From NCBI GenBank assembly GCA_003576905.1, contig QEVG01000036.1, positions 1 to 46,567 on the forward strand: 46,567 bases of DNA, given 5' to 3'. The position numbers and the translations under genes are program-made. The notes under the pieces were generated by a model. That model saw nothing but the letters and a program-made list of their open reading frames with translations, was not told where the DNA came from and ran no database searches. The stretch's first letter is position 1, and each line of letters opens with the position of its first letter. Positions 1 to 8,243 of this stretch are shown here, in pieces. The stretch comes from Planctomycetota bacterium (GTDB lineage: Bacteria; Planctomycetota; Phycisphaerae; UBA1845; UTPLA1).

Positions 1-3000
1 CGTCGCTCCAAGCGGAATCTGGCCCGGCCCGTTGCCGAAGATGCCGTCGAACCGCAGCAGCGTCTGGCGTTCGTCCGCCGTCGGCGGCTGGCCGTCAATA
101 ATCAGGACCGTCGCGGCCGCGTTGTTGGCCGTCGCGCTGCCCGCGTGAATATAAGTATCCACGGTGCTGTCGTACCCGCCGACGCCGTCCTGGAAGGTGA
201 CGGTGACCGGGGCGGCCTCGCACAGTCCGTTGGTCGGGTTGCAGGTCTGGCCCGGCGGGCAGGAGACGGGTGTTCCGGCGCAGGCGCCGCCGGAGCAGAC
301 GTCTCCGGTGGTGCAGAGGCTGCCGTCGTCGCAGGCATCAGTGTTATTGGTGTTCTCGCAGACGCCGGCGTTGCAGACGTCGTCCGTGCAGGGGTTGGCG
401 TCGTCACATTCCGCATTGTTTTCGCAGCCCGCGTCACCCGTCATCGTGGCGAGCAAGGTGAAGTCCGAACTGTCGGCCGTCAGGTTGTGGGCCTGGATGG
501 CAAGGACATTCGTGCCGGGCACCAGGAGGGTCGCCAGGTTCTGCGTGCTGTGAATCGCGAATGTCTGCGGCGGATTCGGAGTTGCGGAACCGGAACACTC
601 GTGATCCGCAGTGGCAAGCGTGCTGAACAGAGGCGGCGTGCCGGCCACGTTATTGCCGGCCACGCGAACACCGTTGATGTAGGCGACGAACGAATCGTCG
701 TAGTCAAGCGTCAGATCGAGCGCGGTCATGGCCGCGGGATTATCGATATGGAACCTGATTCGGGTGTAGATGCTTACATACCCGTTCTGCATGTCGGAGA
801 GAACCGTTCCGTACGGATCGCAATCGGTGCCATAGCCAAAGCCGCTGGCGCCTTCGAGCCATGTCGAATCGTCAAAGCCGGTTTGCGTCCACAGGAGGGA
901 GGCCACCGGCTCCGAGGGCTCCACGGTGCCCTTGAAGTAGCGCCATGTCGCCCCGGCCGCGATGGGCAGCGGAGGCGAGCTTGGCGCCTCGCACTGTCCG
1001 TTGCCCGTGTTGCAGGTCTGGCCCGGCGGGCAGTTGCTGACGTTTACACAACCCGTGACGGAGTTGCAGGAATCGTCGGTGCAGGCGACGCCGTCATCGC
1101 AGTCCGGCGGCGTACCGGGCTGGCAGGTACCGGCCTGGCAGGTTTCGACGCCGTTGCATGCGTCGTTGTCGTTGCAGTCAAGATCGGACTCGCAGCAGCC
1201 GGGGATCGGCGTGCCGGGCTGACAGGTTCCGCCCGCGCAGGTGTCACCCGTCGTGCACGGGTCGCCGTCGTCGCAGGCGGCCATGTTATTGGTGTTCTCG
1301 CACACGCCGGCATTGCACACGTCGTCGGTGCAGGGGTTGCTGTCGTCACAGTCCGAGGGGGTAACACAACCGGAGGGAACATAGGTCACGGTCAGCTTCG
1401 GTCGGCGCGTATTGCTCGAAGTCGTGGATTCCGACGATTCGAGCCGGAGGCCGTCGGTTCCCGTCGGGAGGATGGCCCAGCCGAAGTTGGTCGCGGGGTT
1501 CGCGGCCCAGGCCTGAACTGCGGCCGTGACGTTGATGTCTGCGGAGGTGCCCGCAATGGTGATCGTGGTTGTGCCGTCTGGCGCGGCGAGCGCGTCTACG
1601 CCGTCGTTCTGAATTCCGCCCGTGGCGTTCCAGGGCGCCACGCCATAGGCAGACCATACGGCCGTGTCGACCCACGATTGGAGCAGGCGGTGCAGGTTGA
1701 CCGCGTTGGCGCTCTGGTCGTTGCTGTTTGTACCGGCCCAAAGGGTCAGCGTTGCCGACGATACGGTTGACCCCGGTGGAATCTGCCCGGCGCCGTTTCC
1801 AAAAATGCCGTTGAACTGGAGGAGCACCTGCTGAACCGGGCTGCCGTCGACGACGATCGGCGTGACCGTGGCCTGAGACCCAAGCGCGGTGTCGATATAG
1901 GTGTCCATCGCGCCGGAATAGACCGGGGAACCCAGCCCCTGCTGGAAGGTCACGGTAATGGGCAGCAGTTCGCAGTTGCCGTTGGCCGGGTTGCACGTCT
2001 GTCCCGGCGGGCAGCTTGTGGGAGTGTTTACGCAGACGCCCGCCTCGCACGTATCCGTCGTGCAGAGCGAGGCGTCGTCGCACTCTCCGGCGTCAATGCA
2101 GGGTATACAGTTCGGGATCGGCGTATTGGCGCACTGGCCCGCGTTGCAGGCGTCGGTTGTACAGGCGTTGCCGTCATTGCATTCGGCAACCGTGTCACAC
2201 GGCGTGCAGTTCGGGATCGGCGTGTTCTCGCAGATGCCGTTGTTGCAGACGTCGGTCGTGCAGGCATTGCTGTCGTCGCAGTCGCCGCCATCGATGCAGC
2301 CCGAGGGATACGGGAAGCCGAGCCAGCCGATCTGCGTGTTGCCGGGTCCGGCCGTCAGGGCCGGCGAGCCGGTCTGGAGGCTGTAGTTGCAGCTCGTGCT
2401 GACGAACAGCGGGTTCACGGACTGGTTGCCGATGCCGCATCCGAGGTGCGCCGCGTTGCCGACAATGGAGTAATTGATCGTCGCCTGGCAGGTATCCGCG
2501 CTGTTGGTCCAGAGAATGCACTGCTCGATGACGGAGGCCGAACTCTGACCGTTCACATTGGTGTTGGATCCCAGCGTGCAGTTGGTCAGGAAAGCCGGCG
2601 CGCCGTTGCAGCGAATGCCGCCGGGGGCGTTGAACATGAGGCAGTTTGTCATCGTAATGGTTGCCTCCGGCCCTTCGGAAAGGAGGCCGATGCTCACGAC
2701 CTTGTCGCGGCAGTCATAAATGATGCAGCTCTCGATGACTGGCTGCGCGCCGGTGCTGTGGTCGATCATGTCGTCGCCGCAGTCCGTCATGATGCTTCGG
2801 CGCACCGTGTACGAGTTGCCGGGGCGATCGAGGTGCAGGATGTCTCCATCCACGCCGTTTGGCTCGGGAGCACGGCCGATGCGTGTGAACCACGAATCTT
2901 CGATGACCATGGTGCTGCCGGTGCCGAGCCATTCGCCGCCGATACCGACGCGCGAGAACAGGCAGCGGCGGAAGGTGTAGGTTCCGCTTGAGCCGCTCAG

Positions 3001-6000
3001 CGCCGACGTGCCCATGCCGGGGCAGTCCGCAAGGACGCAGTCCAGCATGGTGAGATTATGCGAATTCAAACAGCGCAGGATCGGGGGACGGGGGTGGCTC
3101 GCCACGATCGCATTGCCGGCGCCGGTCAGGAAAACGAACGAATAGGTCGAAGCGCCGGTGCTTTCGTGGTAGATGCCGCGCCATGAGACGTCGTTATTCT
3201 GCTGTGTCTGCGGCAGCACCATGGCCGGAGGCCCGGCAGTCGGGAAGAAGAAGATCGGCTGGTTGCGCGTACCGGTGGCGTTTACATGACCTCCACCGGT
3301 TGCGTTGATCGCGGTGCCGTTGTTGACCGGTCCCGAGTCCACCATGATAAGGGTGTCGGGGAGAATGGTCAGCGTATTTGCACTGTTGACCGTCACATCG
3401 CCAACGAGGTGAATGACACCGTCGCTCGGCCCCCATGTCAGGTTCGCGCCGGTGAGCGTGCCGGAGAGATTCTTGAAAAGCCCGGGCGCATCGGCATCAA
3501 GCACTTCGACGATCCGGGTCGCGCTCATTGCGCCGACCGTAACGGTGACGAGAATGTCGCCCGGGGCCGTAGCCGCGCCCGTGTCCAGCGTAATTGAGAC
3601 GCTTCCGACGCCGTTGTAGAAACGAATCGTGTCGGGCGCCGGGCCGCCCGAGCCCGCTCCGCCGCTGAGGGTTTCGAACACGGTAATGGACGTAGGTACC
3701 GGAGAGTTGTCGGAGAGGCGGACCGCGGAAACGGTTCCCACCTGTGTGCAGGTGCGCCACTCGATGTTCGAACTTGCGTCGAGAATCTCGGCCTTGAGCG
3801 TCAGGGTCTTGGTATCGAGCATGCGGTTGGGTGCCGTCATCCGGATGCCGGGAGCGGCGGGCGGCGGGTCGTAGATCACATTGTTGGTGATGCTCTGCAT
3901 CTCGACGCCGTTGCGGTCGAATGACTTCACGGTGATCTTGTTGATGCCAGGCCAGAGCGTGACGTTGTGGGACCATGTTCCCGAGAAAACGCTGAACGTG
4001 GCGGCCTGCCCGTTGACCGTGACATTGTGCGTGCCGGCCTGATTGATCTGGCCGCTGATGGCGATGACCGGGTTCGGGTTGGTGTATGGCGAGGCGGGCA
4101 CGCCGGTCAAAGTAAGCGAATCGATGATTTCGCCATTGATATAGTTGACGCGCGTCTGGAACCAGTCCTTGAACTGCTGCCGCGTGCGCGGCACGTCAGG
4201 CGTGCCGCCGCCGGCGAAAAACGCCTGATTCGGCATGGCGTCGATGCGCGCGTTGAAGTTTGCCGTCGTCAGGATGCCCGAATTGACGAGGTCGGAGATC
4301 TCCTTAACGAAGATCGGGGCAAAGGCATTGTGCCGGATGAAGTTTCGAATGGTGGCGATCGTATTATTCTGATTGCCCGTGCGCCAGATCGTCTCATTGT
4401 TCGCATCGCGAAGAACGGAGTCGGTGTCCCACGTGATGAACCGAGCGTCATAGCCGTCCGGGTGACCCGGCGGGTTCATATAGAAGTAATAATCATCGCC
4501 CGTGTCACGGTAGATTCCGCCTTCCTTGTTGGCGAGAATGTTGTGGATGGCGAAATACCGAAGACAGAGATCCTCATCGAGAAGGGCTGCGACGTTGGCC
4601 GCGTAGTTTGCCGCGGGCGAATTATTCATGGCGTCAAGGAGCGAGATAATGTCGGTCCAGACGTCCAATTCCTCGTTGTTCTCCTTGGCGTAGCCGTTGC
4701 GACCCCAGGCATTGACCCTGTAGGGCGCCGGGTCAGTCCCGCGCCAGTCAAAGCTCGCCGTATTCTCCCCGCGGTAGAGGTTTCCGTCGGAGGTCGTTCC
4801 TCGGTCCGGCGAGACCTGTCCGTTCTGTGAATCGAGAAAGTCGTTGTCGACGCGCTCGATGCAGGCGTAGAGTCCGTTGAACCCGGTGTTTGTGCCAATG
4901 CTGGTGACGTCGTAGTTGATGCCGGTAAACCGGAGCCGGACGAATTCGCATCTCGATGTAGGAAGCCCCGCATCACGGAAGATGTCAAAACCGAGCTTCT
5001 GTCGCGTTGGCTGGTTGCCGTTCAGAATCAGGCGCCGCGTGGTGAATCCCAGCGGGGTCGGCACCTGGTTGTTGGATGGAAAGTCAACGGCATAGGAACG
5101 CGGGAACAGACCGATGCTGCTCTGGCCGCGGTAGCGCTCCGTGACGTTGTAATAGACCTTGCCCAGATGATCGACAAATGTTGAATCGTACTCGGTCTTG
5201 CAAGGATCGAAAGCGGTCGCGCTTCCATTGCATCCCAAGGCTTCCTGGGCGTTCTTGTTGGGGCGGGTCACCAGAATGTGGTAGACCGGAAAATCCGTAG
5301 GCAGTGTTTCCGCCGAGAACTTGCACAGCAGGGTCTGGCACAGGATGCACGAAGGATTCTGATCCATCTGGCAGCCTTGCGCACAGGATGGATTCGCGCT
5401 GGAGTGATTCGTGGGGAACGTCGCCACCGCCGAGCCGTCGTCGGCCGTGATGTAGAAGTCATATTGCTCGCCGTCCGCCAGCCCCGTGAGTATCGCGCCA
5501 AAGACACTATCGCCGGCCGCCCCGTCGCCATGGGCGCCGTCATCGAGCATGGGCGTGACCGAGTACGCCGGCGGCGACGCGGCGTCCTGCCGGTAGTTCA
5601 GATTCACATTGGGCGGCGAAACGCCGTCGTCAAGCACGGTAGCGGTCACCGTGACCGGCGTGCTGGGAGCGGGTATCGACGGTGCATGCATCGGCGAGAT
5701 GATCAGCGGTGCCGGCGCCGCGACAAAAGTGCTGTTCACCGCGCCGGGCGTACCGTAGTTCCCTGAAGAAGGGCGCCATGCGCCGGGATATTGATTCGGC
5801 AAGCCGGGATTGATGAGTTCGAGCGTCGGCCCGGCGCCGTCCGGAGTGGAGGGCCATGAACCGCCGTCGCTGTATCCGACGGTGTCTATGACATTCCCAA
5901 ATGTGTCCGCCAGCGTGACCGACTCACCGCCATTGCTCAGATTGCCGGATATCCACTGTAGCGCCCCCGCGTAGCCCGTGCGCGCCAGGAGTTCGGTCGG

Positions 6001-7077
6001 ATTCGTCGCGATGACAAGGTACTCACCGGGGTCGATCGTGGTCGCCGCTGGGAAGACGATGGTGACGCCCGATGTCGTCCAACCGCTCATGTCAATCGTT
6101 GTGGCGCCGTTGTTGTAGAACTCGACGAATTCGGAGGTTTGTGCCGGGTCGAGGGTGTCGTGGGGGTGGTAGTTGAGTTCGTTGATGACGACACTGATGC
6201 CGACGGCGACAGTCCAGCTGTCACCGGTAAAGGGGGTCGAATCCGCCTGGGACACAATCGTTCCGGCCGCCAGCGCAATGCTGACGGAACCGCTCGCCGG
6301 CGCCGAATAGCCGCTGAACACGTAGGGGCCCGCGCCACTGCCCGACACGCTCGTGGCGGCCGATCCGTTAACGGTCAAATTGCCGGCGGCGACGCCCGTC
6401 ACGCTCAGGCTGAAGGTCACAGAGACCGAAGGCAGGGACGCGACGCCGGTCTGCCGGCCGGGAACCGTGGCAGTGACGACCGGCTGCGCGGGACACGCTG
6501 CGGAAACATGCGTGCCGGGGCTTCCGATGTTACCCCCAGTCGAAGTGAATGATCCCTGAACGTCTGCAACCGATGAGAGGAACCACAGATATGGATCATT
6601 GGCTCCAAGTCCGTCGTTACAGGCCCATCCACTTCGATTCTGAGTGCGTATTGAGCCGGGAAAGGACTGGTCCCCATAGCCGAGGCGGTCGGCCAGCACA
6701 TTCGAGGCGTTATAGATATTGATTACGTCGTTGCGCCCCAGCCCCTGTATCGATCCCCCAATAATCTTTACCGTGGGCGCCAAGTTCCAGGATAAGCGAA
6801 ATGCGGCTTCCGTCGCACTCGTGACGACTACGGACTCTCCGGCGCCGACGCTGCCGAAGGCGCTGAGGCTGAGGGATCCGGGAATATTCGTATCGTCGTC
6901 AAAGCTCCAGCCGGTCATGTCAACGGCCGAACCACCCACGTTGGTCAACTCAATAAACTCGCCGTCGGCGCCGTCATACATGTACTCGGTAATGCGAATC
7001 TGAGCTTGAGCCTGCGTACCGGCCAAGGTCGCGATAATGACAAGTGCCGCCGCCCGAATTTTCGCGTTCTTTAGCAT
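1..7077 (-). CDS. Giant secreted CotH/lamin-tail/beta-helix surface protein, C-terminus cut by window edge
   Basis: Open for 2359 codons from ATG 7075-7077 to the left edge, with no stop in this frame. Residues 1-25 form a signal peptide (MLKNAKIR then a hydrophobic run ending AQAQ). A lamin-tail domain (ITEYMYDGADGEFIELTN) covers about 26-130, an SbsA/Ig-like domain 198-285, and a second lamin-tail domain (VINELNYHP) 293-443. A CotH-like kinase region covers about 590-1010, with YRGQSSIG near 648 and ITWDTDSVL near 882. Parallel beta-helix-like sequence lies at about 1260-1560. Cys-rich CDDGNACTTD-type repeats (about 1590-1700, 1903-2032, 2213-2280) alternate with DNRLRE-like domains (1707-1900 and from 2287) and a domain with FDDSTWLEG and FVAYING (about 2045-2210). 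CotH domains phosphorylate proteins in spore coats and other secreted settings; activity here is inferred. The ribosome site is weak (AAGGGAA, about 11 bases upstream). Probably a cell-surface or extracellular protein. Confidence 0.9.
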   Translation of the reverse strand, partial: MLKNAKIRAAALVIIATLAGTQAQAQIRITEYMYDGADGEFIELTNVGGSAVDMTGWSFDDDTNIPGSLSLSAFGSVGAGESVVVTSATEAAFRLSWNLAPTVKIIGGSIQGLGRNDVINIYNASNVLADRLGYGDQSFPGSIRTQNRSGWACNDGLGANDPYLWFLSSVADVQGSFTSTGGNIGSPGTHVSAACPAQPVVTATVPGRQTGVASLPSVSVTFSLSVTGVAAGNLTVNGSAATSVSGSGAGPYVFSGYSAPASGSVSIALAAGTIVSQADSTPFTGDSWTVAVGISVVINELNYHPHDTLDPAQTSEFVEFYNNGATTIDMSGWTTSGVTIVFPAATTIDPGEYLVIATNPTELLARTGYAGALQWISGNLSNGGESVTLADTFGNVIDTVGYSDGGSWPSTPDGAGPTLELINPGLPNQYPGAWRPSSGNYGTPGAVNSTFVAAPAPLIISPMHAPSIPAPSTPVTVTATVLDDGVSPPNVNLNYRQDAASPPAYSVTPMLDDGAHGDGAAGDSVFGAILTGLADGEQYDFYITADDGSAVATFPTNHSSANPSCAQGCQMDQNPSCILCQTLLCKFSAETLPTDFPVYHILVTRPNKNAQEALGCNGSATAFDPCKTEYDSTFVDHLGKVYYNVTERYRGQSSIGLFPRSYAVDFPSNNQVPTPLGFTTRRLILNGNQPTRQKLGFDIFRDAGLPTSRCEFVRLRFTGINYDVTSIGTNTGFNGLYACIERVDNDFLDSQNGQVSPDRGTTSDGNLYRGENTASFDWRGTDPAPYRVNAWGRNGYAKENNEELDVWTDIISLLDAMNNSPAANYAANVAALLDEDLCLRYFAIHNILANKEGGIYRDTGDDYYFYMNPPGHPDGYDARFITWDTDSVLRDANNETIWRTGNQNNTIATIRNFIRHNAFAPIFVKEISDLVNSGILTTANFNARIDAMPNQAFFAGGGTPDVPRTRQQFKDWFQTRVNYINGEIIDSLTLTGVPASPYTNPNPVIAISGQINQAGTHNVTVNGQAATFSVFSGTWSHNVTLWPGINKITVKSFDRNGVEMQSITNNVIYDPPPAAPGIRMTAPNRMLDTKTLTLKAEILDASSNIEWRTCTQVGTVSAVRLSDNSPVPTSITVFETLSGGAGSGGPAPDTIRFYNGVGSVSITLDTGAATAPGDILVTVTVGAMSATRIVEVLDADAPGLFKNLSGTLTGANLTWGPSDGVIHLVGDVTVNSANTLTILPDTLIMVDSGPVNNGTAINATGGGHVNATGTRNQPIFFFPTAGPPAMVLPQTQQNNDVSWRGIYHESTGASTYSFVFLTGAGNAIVASHPRPPILRCLNSHNLTMLDCVLADCPGMGTSALSGSSGTYTFRRCLFSRVGIGGEWLGTGSTMVIEDSWFTRIGRAPEPNGVDGDILHLDRPGNSYTVRRSIMTDCGDDMIDHSTGAQPVIESCIIYDCRDKVVSIGLLSEGPEATITMTNCLMFNAPGGIRCNGAPAFLTNCTLGSNTNVNGQSSASVIEQCILWTNSADTCQATINYSIVGNAAHLGCGIGNQSVNPLFVSTSCNYSLQTGSPALTAGPGNTQIGWLGFPYPSGCIDGGDCDDSNACTTDVCNNGICENTPIPNCTPCDTVAECNDGNACTTDACNAGQCANTPIPNCIPCIDAGECDDASLCTTDTCEAGVCVNTPTSCPPGQTCNPANGNCELLPITVTFQQGLGSPVYSGAMDTYIDTALGSQATVTPIVVDGSPVQQVLLQFNGIFGNGAGQIPPGSTVSSATLTLWAGTNSNDQSANAVNLHRLLQSWVDTAVWSAYGVAPWNATGGIQNDGVDALAAPDGTTTITIAGTSADINVTAAVQAWAANPATNFGWAILPTGTDGLRLESSESTTSSNTRRPKLTVTYVPSGCVTPSDCDDSNPCTDDVCNAGVCENTNNMAACDDGDPCTTGDTCAGGTCQPGTPIPGCCESDLDCNDNDACNGVETCQAGTCQPGTPPDCDDGVACTDDSCNSVTGCVNVSNCPPGQTCNTGNGQCEAPSSPPLPIAAGATWRYFKGTVEPSEPVASLLWTQTGFDDSTWLEGASGFGYGTDCDPYGTVLSDMQNGYVSIYTRIRFHIDNPAAMTALDLTLDYDDSFVAYINGVRVAGNNVAGTPPLFSTLATADHECSGSATPNPPQTFAIHSTQNLATLLVPGTNVLAIQAHNLTADSSDFTLLATMTGDAGCENNAECDDANPCTDDVCNAGVCENTNNTDACDDGSLCTTGDVCSGGACAGTPVSCPPGQTCNPTNGLCEAAPVTVTFQDGVGGYDSTVDTYIHAGSATANNAAATVLIIDGQPPTADERQTLLRFDGIFGNGPGQIPLGAT
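318..410 (-). repeat. Near-identical intragenic repeat, second copy at 1259-1350
   Basis: These bases closely match 1259-1350 at the DNA level; both contain GTTATTGGTGTTCTCGCA and GTGCAGGGGTTG. Both encode the Cys-rich module CDDANPCTDDVCNAGVCENT or a close variant. They lie about 940 bp apart in the same reading frame. A more diverged relative is at 1985-2310. This indicates recent internal duplication or gene conversion. Confidence 0.75.
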
Positions 7078-7597
7078 GAGCTTCGTTCCCTTTTATGTGT
7101 CGGATGGGATTCCGACCTCTGCATTGGCCCCGTAACTGTCGCTTTATCCAAGACGCCTCAAAGCCGTGCCGCTGACCTATCGTTCAGTGAACAATCCGCG
7201 GCAGGCGCTTCTCGTGCCTGGGCGGCGAATCGGTCACATTCCACTGACCTCCCGGTCCTCGTACCGGCGGCGCCGCCGTCGAAGAACACGTCCGCCACGT
7301 ACCCGTCCCGGCGCATTGCGGCCGGTTCGGCGCTTTCCGGGTGAGTTGTCTTCCGTACGGTACAGGATTCGAATGAAGGATCGGATGCAAAACCCCCATG
7401 ACGATGCGGAACCACTGGCTGTCGCGCTTCCGTGTCGCTTCCCAGGCATTCCGGACTACCGGATGACCGTTCCGCGATCCCGCATCCTTTTTCTCCGGCC
7501 CTCTTCGATTCGTACTTTGCAGCCATTGGCCGCGTCCGAACTTTCCCGACCGCCGCCACCCACTATCCGCACGAACGCGTCACTGTCCGACTAGACC

Positions 7598-7618
7598 TTC
7601 GGGATTACGAATCCCGAA
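7598..7618. other. Perfect hairpin, 9-bp stem, 3-base loop
   Basis: TTCGGGATT and AATCCCGAA flank the loop ACG. There is no T-run on either side, so this is not a typical intrinsic terminator. It could be an operator or an RNA structural element. Confidence 0.6.
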
Positions 7619-7718
7619 TCGAGCGGGTGACCCAAATCTGACCCTGCAGATGCGAACAAATGGCTCGGTCGGGAGCGACTGCACTGTTCGGAATTGCATC
7701 TGCTTTGGCCCTTCGAAT

Positions 7719-7749
7719 CCGAGCCGAAATGAGAAGGGCGCCGGCTCGG
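7719..7749. other. Hairpin, 8-bp stem, 15-base loop
   Basis: CCGAGCCG at 7719-7726 pairs with CGGCTCGG at 7742-7749. It is the second of three hairpins in the gene-free stretch and has no adjoining T-run. Confidence 0.5.
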
Positions 7750-7856
7750 CGGTGCGCCAGAATATCGGAGTTTCAGATACCGGTCAACCTCGTGGGCAAT
7801 GCGCTAAAACGTCATTAACTTTGCACCAAGGTATCCGAAATCCCATGCGGATTCCA

Positions 7857-7883
7857 GATTCGGCGACGCAAAAAAGCCGAATC
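7857..7883. other. Hairpin, 8-bp stem with A-rich loop
   Basis: GATTCGGC at 7857-7864 pairs with GCCGAATC at 7876-7883 around a loop containing AAAAAA. The stem shares the GATTCGG-type sequence of the other two hairpins nearby. Confidence 0.5.
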
Positions 7884-8243
7884 GACGCGTATTCGCAAGG
7901 ACTTCCATTTCCTCATTCGTTCGGGTGATAACGGTCGCAGGGGGAATTGCACCCATGTTTTCCGGGCCTTTGCTCGCGAAATCTGGAAGTGAGGAACTTT
8001 TGAACCTGACTAAGTAGATAGGTAGGGCTGAAACGAACCCGTGAACGATTCCGGTCCATGCAGCTTGCACTATTCGAGCAGGCCTGATCGCCGGGCCATG
8101 ATTATCTGCGAATTGGGGCGGCCTATTTTTGCGAAGGAGTGTGTGTGTGATTGCGCCACACTTTACTCGCCAGCTGGTTGATCATTGCGGAATGCGGCAC
8201 CGGCTGCGGCGCATCGCAAATTTTCGCTCCAGCTTCGATCCTG

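Larger units (their letters stand above)
7078..8243. other. 1.17 kb stretch without a convincing gene
   Basis: This lies upstream of the giant minus-strand gene and downstream of the minus-strand DUF1573-redoxin gene. Short open frames occur, including an 88-codon minus-strand frame at 7804-8070 and a 142-codon plus-strand frame at 7166-7594. They show no family motif, no good ribosome site and unnatural composition. The stretch is richer in A+T than the neighbouring genes and carries three perfect hairpins of 8-9 bp between 7598 and 7883. It probably holds the promoter and leader of the giant gene, and possibly a structured RNA. Confidence 0.6.

Noticed and set aside
145-1770. 541-codon plus-strand frame inside the left giant gene
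   Set aside because: It is antisense to the Cys-rich and DNRLRE part of the giant gene, with unnatural composition and no domain. The minus-strand frame carries clear families.
7804-8070. 88-codon minus-strand frame in the gene-free stretch
   Set aside because: Has a fairly natural composition but no ribosome site, family or signal, and it crosses a hairpin; support too weak to call.
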